Source of the DNA: Actinomycetota bacterium
GTDB lineage: Bacteria; Actinomycetota; Actinomycetes; Streptosporangiales; Streptosporangiaceae
NCBI GenBank assembly: GCA_027313705.1
Contig: DAHVDE010000118.1
Span: forward strand, 62,001-126,000
Direction of reading: 5' to 3'
DNA: 64,000 nt
Made by a program: the position numbers and the translations under genes. Under the pieces are notes generated by a model. That model had not been told where the DNA came from, made no database searches, and saw only the letters and a list, made by a program, of their open reading frames with translations. This document shows, piece by piece, positions 7,719 through 16,673 of this stretch (the stretch's first letter is position 1; the number at the start of each line of letters is the position of its first letter).

Positions 7719-9484
7719 CGCACTTCCCTCCGGTCATCGGGCAGCCGCCTGGTGATCCGCTCCCTGTCCAGGTGCTCAAGCAGCGGGATCAAGGTCCGCC
7801 TGCTCGTGCCAAGCGCCGCCCGTGCCTGCGCCGCGGTGAACGGCTGAGGGAGTCCGGCGAGCACGCGTCCGGCGGCGGCATCCGCACCGGGAGCCAGCAC
7901 GACCTGGTCGGCGATCCGCAGCAGCGCCCCGTGCCGCGCCGCCGCCGCGAGGGCGCGGTGGTCAAGCCCGAGCTCGCGTAGCCGGCCGGCATCAGGGGCG
8001 CTGAACGGGGATTTCTCCAGATCGGCAAGCAACAAGGCAACCGGAGCGGCAAGCGCGCCTGGCAGGCTGGCGTGCGCCGCGGGCGAGCTTGCCGCCGTCA
8101 CGATCAGTCCGCGGGAAAGCTCCGTGCCTTCCGGCAAGAGAGCACGAACGAATTCCCTGTCTGGCAGCCCGAGCGCCGACCTGGCTGCCTCCGCAGGCAT
8201 GCCGCCCGCCAGCGGATTCTCCGCTGCGTGCGAGCTGACCAGCCGCGCGAGCGCTGACCTGAGCTCGCCGAGGTAGTCGGCGTCCGCCGCCCAGCCAGGT
8301 ACTGCCTGGGCAGGCACGTCGGTGATCCCCATGGCGTCCAGGTCGGCGACCCGCATCAGCTTGTGCCTGCCGAGCAGGTCGGCGGCCGCCGGATGATCTG
8401 GCCAGGAGGCAAGCCGGGCGACGGCCGCCGCCGCCGCGCCGCGCCTGCTTACCTGAGGCGGTCCAAGGTCAAGCACGATCGCTGCGGCCAGCCCGCCTTC
8501 GGCCGCGCCAGGATCCCTGAGCAGTACTCGCTCGCCGGCGTGCAGCGGCACCGCCTCGCGCAGTGTCAGCCTCGCCACGTCCTGGCCGAGCAGCCGAACC
8601 CGGCATTGCACTCGTGCCGACCCGATGTGCGCGGTCACCAGCCTGGGCATCGCAGCAGGCTGGCCGGCTCTCAGCCTGACGTCGACAACCTTGGTCAGCG
8701 TCCACTGGCCTGGCCTGACCAGCGCCATCCCCCTGACCGCCTCCCTGGCCTCGATCCCGCGAACGTTGACGGCCACTCTTGCGACACCGAAGGCCGACGC
8801 CACGTCCTCGCCGAGCGACTGAAGCCCGCGCACCTTCACGGGCCGCATCGAAGGAGTGATCAGCAACTCGTCACCGCGGCTGATCTGCCCGGCAGGCAGC
8901 GTGCCGGTAAGCACGGTCCCTGCGCCAGTGATGCTGAACGCCCGGTCCACCCACATCCTGGCCCGCGCCCGAGGATCAGGCCTGGGCAGCGCGGCGGCTA
9001 GCCGGCCGAGCGCGCCTGCTAGCTCGGCAATTCCGAGGCCGGATACCGCGCTGACCGCAAGGGCAGGGACTTCGCCTAGGCTGCTCCGCCCGATGATCTC
9101 CCTGGCCTGCGCCATCGCGGGTGCCGGGTCGGCCAGGTCGGACCTGGACACGGCAAGCAGCCCGTGGTCTATGCCGAGCGCGTCGATCGCCGCGAGGTGC
9201 TCGGCCGACTGCGGCATCCACCCGCCGTCGGCGGCGACAACGAAGAGCACGGCGGGCACCGGCCCGACTCCGGCGAGCATGTTGGGCACGAACCTGGCAT
9301 GCCCAGGGACATCGACGAACGCCAGTTTCTCGCCGGAAGGCAGCTCCATCCACACGTAGCCGAGGTCGATGGTCATTCCGCGCCGCTGTTCTTCGGCCCA
9401 CCGGTCGGGCTCCATGCCGGTCAGCGACCTGAGCAATGCGGACTTCCCGTGATCCACGTGCCCGGCGGTGGCGATCACCTGCAT
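7715..9484 (-). CDS. selB: Selenocysteine-specific translation elongation factor
   Basis: SelB binds GTP, Sec-tRNA-Sec and the mRNA SECIS hairpin to decode UGA as selenocysteine. The G1 motif GHVDHGKS (residues 8-15), the switch-I EEQRRGMTIDLG and G3 DVPGHARF are clear; the G4 motif is the divergent SRSD instead of NKxD. Beta-barrel domains II and III follow, and the last 250 residues hold the winged-helix repeats that read the SECIS element, ending in RRTLIPLLEHLDRERITRR. At 589 aa it is full length. It overlaps selA by 10 bp, so the two are co-translated. Confidence 0.96.
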   Translation of the reverse strand: MQVIATAGHVDHGKSALLRSLTGMEPDRWAEEQRRGMTIDLGYVWMELPSGEKLAFVDVPGHARFVPNMLAGVGPVPAVLFVVAADGGWMPQSAEHLAAIDALGIDHGLLAVSRSDLADPAPAMAQAREIIGRSSLGEVPALAVSAVSGLGIAELAGALGRLAAALPRPDPRARARMWVDRAFSITGAGTVLTGTLPAGQISRGDELLITPSMRPVKVRGLQSLGEDVASAFGVARVAVNVRGIEAREAVRGMALVRPGQWTLTKVVDVRLRAGQPAAMPRLVTAHIGSARVQCRVRLLGQDVARLTLREAVPLHAGERVLLRDPGAAEGGLAAAIVLDLGPPQVSRRGAAAAAVARLASWPDHPAAADLLGRHKLMRVADLDAMGITDVPAQAVPGWAADADYLGELRSALARLVSSHAAENPLAGGMPAEAARSALGLPDREFVRALLPEGTELSRGLIVTAASSPAAHASLPGALAAPVALLLADLEKSPFSAPDAGRLRELGLDHRALAAAARHGALLRIADQVVLAPGADAAAGRVLAGLPQPFTAAQARAALGTSRRTLIPLLEHLDRERITRRLPDDRREVR

Positions 9485-10791
9485 GGCGGCATCGCAACGG
9501 CGAGCACGGCGGCGCCAAGGGCCTCGTCGTCGGCCTGGTCGATGGCGTAGAGGTCAAGCAGGAGACGGCCGTCCCCGACGCGGCCGATCACCGCCGGGCG
9601 GCTGGCGCGCAGCGGCTTGGCGAACTCGGCGGGCAAGCTCACCGCGGCGCTGGCCAGCGCGACACCTGGCGCTCCGCCGCCGCCCGCGGCCGCCTGTGAC
9701 CAGACCGCGACGGCGTCGACTCCGCCGCCAGCCAGCGTGCTCGCTAGCCGCCTGGCCCGCTCCATGAGCACATCCTTGTCACTGGCCAGCGCCATCAGGA
9801 CGGGCGGCGGCGGACCAAGCAGGGTCGCCTCAAGCGCGGCCGCGGTCAGCTTGTCTACCCGCAGTGCTCTGGCCAGCGGGTGCGTGGCCAGAGCACCGAT
9901 CAGGTCGGCCTTGCCGAACAGCAGGCCGGCCTGAGGTCCGCCGAGCAGCTTGTCGCCACTTGCCGTGACCAGCGCCGCTCCGGCCTTGAGCCAGGTCGCC
10001 GCGTCAGGCTCGGCAGGCAAGACCGGATGGGGCGCGAGCAGCCCTGAGCCGATGTCGCCGACAACGGGCACGCCAAGCTCAGCTAGCTCCGCAATGCCGG
10101 CGCTGGCGGTGAAGCCTTGAATCAGGTAGTTGGAGGGGTGCACCTTGAGCAGGAATCCAGTGCGCGGGCCGATCGCGGCCGCATAGTCAGCGACCGTCGT
10201 CCGGTTGGTGCTGCCGACCTCGCGGATCGTCGCCCCGGTGCTGGCGAGAAGTTCAGGCAGCCGGAACCCGGCCCCGATCTCGATCATCTCCCCCCGGCTG
10301 AGCACGATCTCCTTCCCTGCCGCGAGCGCGGTCGCGGTCAGCACGAGCGCGGCCGCATTGTTGTTGACCACGTGCACGGCCTGCGCGTCAGGCACCGCCC
10401 GGCCAAGCGCGGCGAGCATCGCCGCGCCCCGCTTGCCTCGTGAGCCTGTGGTGAGATCGAACTCCAGGTCGGTGTAACCGGCTGCGGCGCCGACAGCTTG
10501 CACGGCCGCGGCCGACAGCGGCGCGCGGCCGAGGTTAGTGTGCAAGAGCACGCCCGTCGCGTTCAGCACCGGGGTCAGGCTGGCCGCGAGTTCGGGTAGT
10601 TCTGCCACCGCCTCGTCACACACCGCGGACGGCTCGATGACGCCCTCCCTGGCTCGTTGCTGAGCCCGGTGCACCGCGTCCTTGACCAGGGTTCGCCCGA
10701 GTAGCCGCTCGGCGGCGGCGAGCCTGGGGTCAGCAAGCACCGCGTCGGTCTTTGGCACCAGCCGGCGGGCTTTATCCACGACCGCGAACAT
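9475..10791 (-). CDS. selA: L-seryl-tRNA(Sec) selenium transferase
   Basis: This PLP enzyme converts Ser-tRNA-Sec to Sec-tRNA-Sec with selenophosphate. Landmarks are NATGVLLHTNLGRAPLS (residues 77-93), VVNNNAAALVL, and the PLP lysine Lys281 in TASGDKLLGGPQAG. The 438-residue length is typical. The ATG lies one base behind GGAGGT, so GTG at residue 5 is a possible alternative start. The gene is first in the selA-selB unit; selD and tRNA-Sec lie 2-6 kb away. Confidence 0.97.
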   Translation of the reverse strand: MFAVVDKARRLVPKTDAVLADPRLAAAERLLGRTLVKDAVHRAQQRAREGVIEPSAVCDEAVAELPELAASLTPVLNATGVLLHTNLGRAPLSAAAVQAVGAAAGYTDLEFDLTTGSRGKRGAAMLAALGRAVPDAQAVHVVNNNAAALVLTATALAAGKEIVLSRGEMIEIGAGFRLPELLASTGATIREVGSTNRTTVADYAAAIGPRTGFLLKVHPSNYLIQGFTASAGIAELAELGVPVVGDIGSGLLAPHPVLPAEPDAATWLKAGAALVTASGDKLLGGPQAGLLFGKADLIGALATHPLARALRVDKLTAAALEATLLGPPPPVLMALASDKDVLMERARRLASTLAGGGVDAVAVWSQAAAGGGGAPGVALASAAVSLPAEFAKPLRASRPAVIGRVGDGRLLLDLYAIDQADDEALGAAVLAVAMPPCR

Positions 10792-10915
10792 ACCTCCGGC
10801 TCCGCGAAACCGAAGCAGATGGCGACACGGATCGCATCCGTTATCTCAATTCACGCGGCATCCGCGCTGGTGTGCCACGCTTGATGAGCTGATGGTGTAA
10901 AGGCGGGGAGCAGAA

Positions 10916-11866
10916 ATGGGCGCTGGAGTGCGAATGTCGCGTAGCCGGGGCAGCTTGTCGGGACTCATGCTGGTCCTGCTCGGTGCCTGGGGCGGGCTCG
11001 GGCCGCTGATCGGACCGTATTTCCGCTTCGGGTTCCAGCCGACCCAGCCCTGGCACTACAGCATGGGCCGACTGTTCTTGTCGCTGATCCCAGGTGGCGT
11101 AGTGCTCCTGGCCGGCCTCGTGGTGGTGATCACTAAGAGCCGCTGGTTCTGCGGGCTTTCTGCGCTACTCGCGGCTCTGGGCGGCGCGTGGTTCGTCGGC
11201 GGGCAGACCACGCTGCTGGTCGTCACAGGCACCACTTACACCGATGGCGCACCGGTTGCGACCGCGCAAAAACTGATCCTCCTGACTAACCTCGCCTGCT
11301 TCACAGGGACAGGAGTGCTGATCATCTTCTTCGCGGCGCTGGCACTTGGCAGGCAGTCGATCGCCGCGCACAAGGACCACCTGAAGTTCGGCGACAAGGA
11401 AGCCGCGACCGGCAAAACTGGTGGCCTGGCCAGCGTCGGCCTCGGCATGACGGCGCCCGGCTACGACCAGGATCAGGCAACGGCATACCAGCCGGCCGAG
11501 TACCAGCCAACGGGGTATCAGCCAACGGGGTATCAGCCAACGGAGTTTCGGCCAGCGGGGTATCAGCCGACCGAGTACCAGGCCGGCGACTATCAGACTG
11601 AGGGCCAATCCTGGCCCGCCACCCAGACCACGGCGAAATTCGGGCCGAGCGGGTCGATGGCGGCTGACGGGCCCGCTGAGCCGGTTACCAGTTCTCAGCC
11701 GGTCGTGGGCGGGCAATCCCAGTTCCCCAGCCAGTACCCGGACTCGTTCGCCCCCCACGACCCGGCGACCTCCGGTCACCCAGCGGACGAAGACCCGCCT
11801 GGCCCGATCACCTACTCGGCCGGCCAGACAAAATTCCCCGGTACTGTACCGAGGAACTCCGCTTAA
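10916..11866 (+). CDS. Four-helix membrane protein with Tyr/Pro repeat tail
   Basis: No named family recognised. Four hydrophobic segments lie at about residues 15-35, 52-75, 80-105 and 125-150. They are followed by a cytoplasmic or extracytoplasmic tail of about 160 residues. The tail opens with pentapeptide repeats of the form YQPTG/YQPTE (about residues 190-227) and continues with Gln, Pro, Ser and Thr. Such low-complexity tyrosine-proline tails occur on actinobacterial membrane proteins of unknown function. It is divergent from selA, with the ribosome site GGGGAG ahead of ATG at 10916. Confidence 0.75.
   Translation: MGAGVRMSRSRGSLSGLMLVLLGAWGGLGPLIGPYFRFGFQPTQPWHYSMGRLFLSLIPGGVVLLAGLVVVITKSRWFCGLSALLAALGGAWFVGGQTTLLVVTGTTYTDGAPVATAQKLILLTNLACFTGTGVLIIFFAALALGRQSIAAHKDHLKFGDKEAATGKTGGLASVGLGMTAPGYDQDQATAYQPAEYQPTGYQPTGYQPTEFRPAGYQPTEYQAGDYQTEGQSWPATQTTAKFGPSGSMAADGPAEPVTSSQPVVGGQSQFPSQYPDSFAPHDPATSGHPADEDPPGPITYSAGQTKFPGTVPRNSA
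11484..11596 (+). repeat. 15-bp in-frame tandem repeat encoding YQPT-x
   Basis: About seven imperfect copies of a 15-bp unit (TATCAGCCAACGGGG type) run in frame inside the membrane protein gene; two neighbouring copies are identical. This looks like recent slipped-strand expansion. Confidence 0.85.
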
Positions 11867-11902
11867 GTCAGTCACTTCGGTTAACCCCTGCATTCACCCA
11901 TG

Positions 11903-12340
11903 TCATCGAATACTTGTGCGAGTTCCTAGCGCGGCGGTGCCAATTAGGTCCCAGGTCCACCGCTGCTCGGGGGTCTGGGATGTCAGGCTGACCGAGCTGA
12001 TCACGGCCTGCCGGGCGGGCAGTTTGAGCCCCGGGGCGTCGATGGCTGGCTTGGCAGGGCGGACAGAGTTGCCGTAGGCGATCGTGACGTGCGGTGTCCA
12101 CGGGTCGGTGTGCAGTCTTCCCTCGCGGCCGGTGGCCAGCCGCGTAGTGATGTGCAGCCATTCGGCCGGCACGAAGTCAAGTCCGTCCAGGTCCGCGAGC
12201 CGTTCCTGACCCAGGCGCGCCAGCTCGGTGATCTGCTGGCAGCCGCTGACGGGGATGAACCAGATGAGCTGTGCCCGTGCAGGGCGTGCCCCGGGCTCTA
12301 GCGCCCAGTGGTCTTGCATCTGAGCGGGCAGCGGGCTCAC
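11903..12340 (-). pseudogene. 2H phosphoesterase (2'-5' RNA ligase family), internally deleted
   Basis: The two H-x-T motifs of the 2H fold are visible as HIT at residues 63-65 (EWLHITT) and HVT at 84-86 (PHVTIAYG). Only about 20 residues separate them, where intact actinobacterial members have some 70-90, so a central piece seems to be missing. The strand before motif 1 and the C-terminal strand (QRWTWDLIG) remain. The frame is open (145 aa), so a minimal protein could still be made, but activity is doubtful. It abuts the remnant of a regulator. Confidence 0.65.
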
Positions 12341-12896
12341 CCGGCCTCCTGGCTGCTGGTCGCGGCTGCCTGGCTAGCCGCAGCGGTGAACGAGGCGATC
12401 TGTTCGCGGATCTGGCTGGCGGTGGTGCTGCTGGCGAAGCGGCGTTGCGCGAGGCGGGAGTCCAGGTCGGCGAGATACCCGGTCACGGTGGTGATACGGA
12501 ACGCCGGCGCCAGCGCCAGGACCCCGCCGAACTGGCTGGCGGCAGCGGCGACTTCGCCTTTCATCACCCACGCGATGGCGGTGCCGACCCTGACCAGTGA
12601 CCATACTCCTGCAGCCAGGGCTCGCCGCGAGCCGAACGCGCGAAATACAGCGCGCGTTCGCGGCCCTGGCGGCGTGTGCCTTGCCAGCGGGCGGTCTTCG
12701 CCTGGGCGCTCAGCGCCAGGACCGGGTTGGTTCCTGCTTCATCGGCGCAAAACATCGCGGTCTGGGCGTGGGTAGCCGAGGCTGCCGGGCGGTCGATGTC
12801 GTCGAGCAGCAGGCTGGCATGGGCGAGCAGGCCAGCTTCGATTCGATGGCGGCGGGCTTCAGAGTGTTCGATGACGTCACCTACGTAGCGACGCAC
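12337..12896 (-). pseudogene. C-terminal remnant of an XRE/TPR-type regulator, frameshifted
   Basis: One frame (12896 downward) reads LLAHASLLLDDIDRPAAS and ALSAQAKTARWQG; another (from about 12600 downward) continues with VRVGTAIAWVMKGEV, LALAPAFRITTVTGYLADLD and a conserved-looking end. Together these resemble the tetratricopeptide-like C-terminal half of long actinobacterial helix-turn-helix regulators, broken by a frameshift near 12590-12610. The DNA-binding half is absent. Confidence 0.6.
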
Positions 12897-12952
12897 ACCT
12901 CGGCGAAGTTGTTTGCAGGCGTGGCCTGCCGCATTTCCCCACCGCAGCGGTT

Positions 12953-13048
12953 TGGCGGAGGCGGACGGGAATCGAACCCGCCGACGACGCTGCGCGCCGT
13001 CCGCCGGTTTTGAAGACCGGGAGGACCACCAGGTGCCCAGACGCCTCC
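12953..13048 (-). tRNA. selC: tRNA-Sec (anticodon UCA)
   Basis: Read on the minus strand, the RNA begins GGAGGCG at 13048 and ends CGCCTCC-G-CCA, with the CCA encoded (12953-12955). The anticodon TCA is at 13011-13013, in a loop CTTCAAA closed by a CCGGT/ACCGG stem. A long variable arm of 6 bp (ACGGCG with CGTCGT) and the T-loop TTCGATT follow. The total of 96 nt and the extra-long arm fit tRNA-Sec. The eighth acceptor pair of bacterial tRNA-Sec is a T-C mismatch here. It lies between selA and selD. Confidence 0.95.
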
Positions 13049-13286
13049 GGCTCGCACCTTACCTGGACTGATGTCCCGGCGTGCCCGAACCGGCTCAGCG
13101 ACCTGTTCGCGAGTTATGCCAGCCATCGGGGCGACCAGGCCGAGTCCTCGCGCCGGCTCAACCGCCAGCGCCTGCGGTCAAGGCAACATCGTTCCCGCAG
13201 GCAGCTTGCGCTCGCCGCCTTCTCGCTCTCGCGCCCGTGTGACAACGGTCAGGTCGCGACCGCGGGCACCACCCTGTGGCTGGCCA

Positions 13287-13595
13287 GAAGTATTCAACAT
13301 CGTCGCCACGACTGATGCCGTCCGGTACACGAACGCCTCGGGTCTTGGCGGCTTCATCGCTGACAACGGCAAGCTAAGAAACAAGTCAGTCGACAACCCC
13401 GGCTACCCGGTGTTCTTCGCCTACATGAACTCGCTCAGCTATGCCGCCGGCGCGCTACGGGCCTTCGCGAGCACCGGAAGGCCGCAGGGCTCCGGCACCG
13501 ATATCGGATCCTGCGGCCAGCCGTGCTCCCAGGTCTACTTTGTCCGCGGCTCGATCTGGGTGCCGGCAACCGCACGCCTGACCAGGATCAGCTAG
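13287..13595 (+). pseudogene. C-terminal fragment of an unidentified secreted-type protein
   Basis: From about 13287 the frame reads as compositionally normal protein (for instance YTNASGLGGFIADNGKLRN and PGYPVFFAYMNSLSYAAGAL, with a Cys pair in GSCGQPCSQVYFVRG) up to the TAG at 13593, while the sequence before it is Arg/Ser shadow-like. No start codon with a ribosome site precedes it. I read it as the tail of a lost gene; the family is not recognised. Confidence 0.35.
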
Positions 13596-15460
13596 TCGCC
13601 GGCCTCCGCATAGAGCGCGTCGATGACATCGGCGTACTTACGGTGGATTACCCGGCGCTTGAGCTTGAACGTAGGTGTCAGCTCCTCGCTTTCCGCCGTC
13701 CACTCGACCGGCAGCAGCCGCCAGCGCTTGACCTGCTGCACCCGCGCCAGGTGCCCGTTGGCCTCCTCGACCGCGGCGGCGACGGCCGCCATGATTTCGG
13801 AGTTTTCAGCCAGTTCCGCCAGCGAGGACGCCTCGATGCCGCGGGATCTGGCCCAGACGGGGGCGACCTCGCCGTCCAGGGCAAGCAGCGCCACCACGTA
13901 GTTGCGGCGGTCGCCGAACGCGAGGGCCTGGCCGATCAGCGGGTTCGCGACCAGTGCGTTCTCCACTGCGGCTGGCGAGATGTTCTCCCCGCCAGAGGTG
14001 ATGATCAGCTCTTTCTTCCTGTCGACAACGGACACGAAGCCGTCGTCGTCGATCGAGCCGATGTCACCGGTGTGCAGCCAGCCGTCCTGGTCAACCAGTT
14101 CGGCGGTCTGGGCGGGCAAGTTCCAGTATCCGGGCGTGTTGAGCGGCCCGCGCACCAGGATCTCGCCATCGTCGGCGACCTTCACCTCGATGCCGTCCAA
14201 AGCCCGGCCGACCGTGCCGAGCTTGAACACCGTCGGCGTATTGGTGGTGAAAGCCCCGGTGGTTTCTGTCATGCCGTACACATCGAGTATCGCCATGCCC
14301 AGGCCGGCGAAAAAGGCGCCGACCTCGGGCGGCAGCGGGGCGGCAGCGCTGACCACGACCCGCGCTTCGCCCAGGCCGAGCAGGCTCTTGATCAGGTTGA
14401 GCACGCCAGCATCAGCAGCGTCGAACTCGGCGGCGAGTTCCGCAGAAGTAGTGCGGCCGTACTGGCGGCTCTCGACGTAGCGACGCCCGACGGCCATCGC
14501 CGCCGCCACGGCCGCCTTCCTCGACTCGTCCTGCTCGGCGGCGAGCAGCGCCTGGATGCCGGCCTGGATCTTCTCCCACACTCTCGGCACGCCGAAAAAC
14601 GCCGTCGGCTTGACCTCGCCTACTGTCTTCACCAGGTCGGTCGTGGCGTTGTGGCAGAAGTAGGTGTGCCCGGCGTTGAATACGGCCAGGTACACCGAGA
14701 ACATGCGCTCCGCGATATGTGCCAGCGGAAGGTAGGACACCCATCTGGTGTGGAGCGTGGCAGCGCCAGACCTGGTAGCGGTCACGCATTCGTAAAGCAC
14801 GCCCCGATGGGTGACCACGACGCCCTTGGGATTGCCCGTCGTGCCCGAGGTGTACAGCAGAGCGACCGGGTCAGAAGGCGTAATCGCGCCTACCCGGTTG
14901 ATCACCTCGGCCGCGGCGTCGCCGCGCGCGGCCGCCTCGCTCAGTTCGGTAAACGCGGCCCAGGTGAGGAACCTGTCGTCGTCGGCGGGGCATGCGGCAG
15001 CATCTCGGACGATGATCTTCTCAAGGCCGGCCAGGTCGCTGAGCAGCGGCTGCCACCTGGCGACTTCCCCCGCACCATCGATAACGGCAATGCGCACGCC
15101 ACAATCGCCCGCCACGTACTTGATCTGGTCGGTGGCCAGCGTCGCATAGAAGGTGACGGGAACACCGCCCGCATGCACGGCCGCCTGGTCGGTGAGCAGG
15201 TGCTCGAGCCGGTTGGGCAGCATCATCGCGACGCGCTCGCCTGGCTCGAGCCCGAGTTGCACCAGGCCCGCAGCCAGCTTTTGCACCATGTCGCTGAACT
15301 CGCGCCAGGTCAGCGACTGCCAGGGCGCGTCGCCATCCCTGTCGGAATAGGCAGGAAGCTCACCGAACTCGGCTACCGTCGCCGCCAGTACGTCGCACAC
15401 CGTACGGCCGCTGACCTCGGCCTCTATTGCTGCCCGTTCTTCCAGGACTGAACCGCTCAC
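13592..15460 (-). CDS. Long-chain acyl-CoA synthetase (AMP-forming)
   Basis: Activates fatty acids to acyl-CoA via acyl-adenylate. The P-loop-like motif is LLYTSGTTGNPKGVVVTH (about residues 200-217), the substrate-proximal motif YGMTETTG, and the hinge/C-terminal motif RKKELIITSGGENISP. The long insertion typical of FAA1/FadD15-type enzymes is present. GTG at 15460 is chosen because GGAGG lies 7 bp upstream; an ATG further upstream at 15550 has no such site. The product is 622 residues. It is divergent from selD. Confidence 0.93.
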   Translation of the reverse strand: MSGSVLEERAAIEAEVSGRTVCDVLAATVAEFGELPAYSDRDGDAPWQSLTWREFSDMVQKLAAGLVQLGLEPGERVAMMLPNRLEHLLTDQAAVHAGGVPVTFYATLATDQIKYVAGDCGVRIAVIDGAGEVARWQPLLSDLAGLEKIIVRDAAACPADDDRFLTWAAFTELSEAAARGDAAAEVINRVGAITPSDPVALLYTSGTTGNPKGVVVTHRGVLYECVTATRSGAATLHTRWVSYLPLAHIAERMFSVYLAVFNAGHTYFCHNATTDLVKTVGEVKPTAFFGVPRVWEKIQAGIQALLAAEQDESRKAAVAAAMAVGRRYVESRQYGRTTSAELAAEFDAADAGVLNLIKSLLGLGEARVVVSAAAPLPPEVGAFFAGLGMAILDVYGMTETTGAFTTNTPTVFKLGTVGRALDGIEVKVADDGEILVRGPLNTPGYWNLPAQTAELVDQDGWLHTGDIGSIDDDGFVSVVDRKKELIITSGGENISPAAVENALVANPLIGQALAFGDRRNYVVALLALDGEVAPVWARSRGIEASSLAELAENSEIMAAVAAAVEEANGHLARVQQVKRWRLLPVEWTAESEELTPTFKLKRRVIHRKYADVIDALYAEAGD

Positions 15461-15587
15461 CCGTCGCCTCCATGCGTCTGGACACCGTGTGCTTAGCACC
15501 CCATGTGCATAAAACCCCGTGGGATATGCCACCACGGCATAGCTAAGCACGCAAGCCTGGCATGGTTTACCGGACTAAGGTTCACTC

Positions 15588-16571
15588 GTGACCATTCGGC
15601 TGACCCAGTACGCGCACGGCGGCGGCTGTGCCTGCAAGATCCCGCCAGGCGAGCTAGAAGAGGCAGTCGCCAGGCTTATCCCTGAGCACCGTGCCCCTGA
15701 CCTGCTGATCGGAGTAGAGCACGGCGACGACGCGGCCGTGGTCAGGATTTCCGCTGGCCGGGCGGTGGTCGCCACAGCCGACTTCTTCACCCCCGTCGTC
15801 GACGACGCCCGCACGTTCGGCCGGATCGCGGCGGCGAACGCGCTGTCAGACGTTTACGCGGTCGGCGGCGAACCACTGATCGCGCTCAACCTGCTTGGCT
15901 GGCCACGAGAAGCGCTCAGCACCGACCTGGCCGCCGAAGTACTGGCCGGCGGGCTCGACATCGCCAGCCAAGCCGGCTGCCACGTGGCCGGCGGTCATAG
16001 CATCGACGACCCCGAGCCGAAATACGGCATGGCGGTGACCGGACTCGCCGATCCCGACCGCCTGCTGCGGATTGACGCCGGCCAGCCTGGCGTGCCGCTC
16101 AGCTTGACCAAGCCGCTTGGCACTGGCGTGCTTAACGCGCGGCACAAGGCGACCGGCGAGATCTTCCAGGCCGCGGTCGACGTGATGACCACGCTGAACG
16201 CGGACGCCAGTCGCGCGGCACTGGCGGCAGGAGTCCGCTGCGCTACCGACGTCACCGGGTTCGGGCTGCTCGGGCATGCCTTCAAGCTGGCAAGGGCAAG
16301 CGGTGTCACGGCCATCATCGACCACAAGGCGGTGCCATTCATCGAAGGAGCCAGGGAAGCCGCCAGGAATGGATACATACCTGGCGGTAGCCGGCGTAAT
16401 CTTTCCTGGGTTGCCCCGCACTCGGATCTTTCCTGCCTGCCTGACGAGGAGCTGCTGCTGCTCGCCGACGCGCAGACGTCAGGCGGCCTGCTCGTGGCCG
16501 GCGAAATTCCCGGAGCTCCCGTGATCGGCGAACTTGTTGCACGGTCAAACGCAATACTTACAGTGAAGTAA
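15588..16571 (+). CDS. selD: Selenide, water dikinase (selenophosphate synthetase)
   Basis: Makes selenophosphate from selenide and ATP, the selenium donor for SelA. The N-terminal loop GGGCACKI holds Cys14 and Lys17, equivalent to the catalytic Cys17 and Lys20 of the E. coli enzyme, so this copy uses Cys, not Sec. The motifs GVEHGDDAAVV, LSDVYAVGG and TDVTGFGLLGHA are intact. The length of 327 aa is typical. The GTG start directly follows a short leader divergent from the acyl-CoA synthetase gene. Confidence 0.97.
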   Translation: MTIRLTQYAHGGGCACKIPPGELEEAVARLIPEHRAPDLLIGVEHGDDAAVVRISAGRAVVATADFFTPVVDDARTFGRIAAANALSDVYAVGGEPLIALNLLGWPREALSTDLAAEVLAGGLDIASQAGCHVAGGHSIDDPEPKYGMAVTGLADPDRLLRIDAGQPGVPLSLTKPLGTGVLNARHKATGEIFQAAVDVMTTLNADASRAALAAGVRCATDVTGFGLLGHAFKLARASGVTAIIDHKAVPFIEGAREAARNGYIPGGSRRNLSWVAPHSDLSCLPDEELLLLADAQTSGGLLVAGEIPGAPVIGELVARSNAILTVK

Positions 16572-16673
16572 GGCTTACCCTAAGTAGCGGAACTAGCATC
16601 GTAGTTGACCTTCACCGTGGCCAACTGCCCACGAGCTAGTGCCGTGGATTCCTGAGCACTGGAGGCTTCCTCA

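Noticed and set aside
11484-11596. CRISPR-like array
   Set aside because: The short in-frame 15-bp repeats have no spacers and no cas genes are near; they encode a peptide repeat.
13523-15451. 642-residue open frame on the plus strand opposite the acyl-CoA synthetase gene
   Set aside because: Arg/Val/His-rich composition with no motif; it is the antisense shadow of a well-supported AMP-binding enzyme.
15588-16571. Possible Sec residue in SelD
   Set aside because: The active-site loop has Cys14 encoded by a normal codon; no in-frame UGA.
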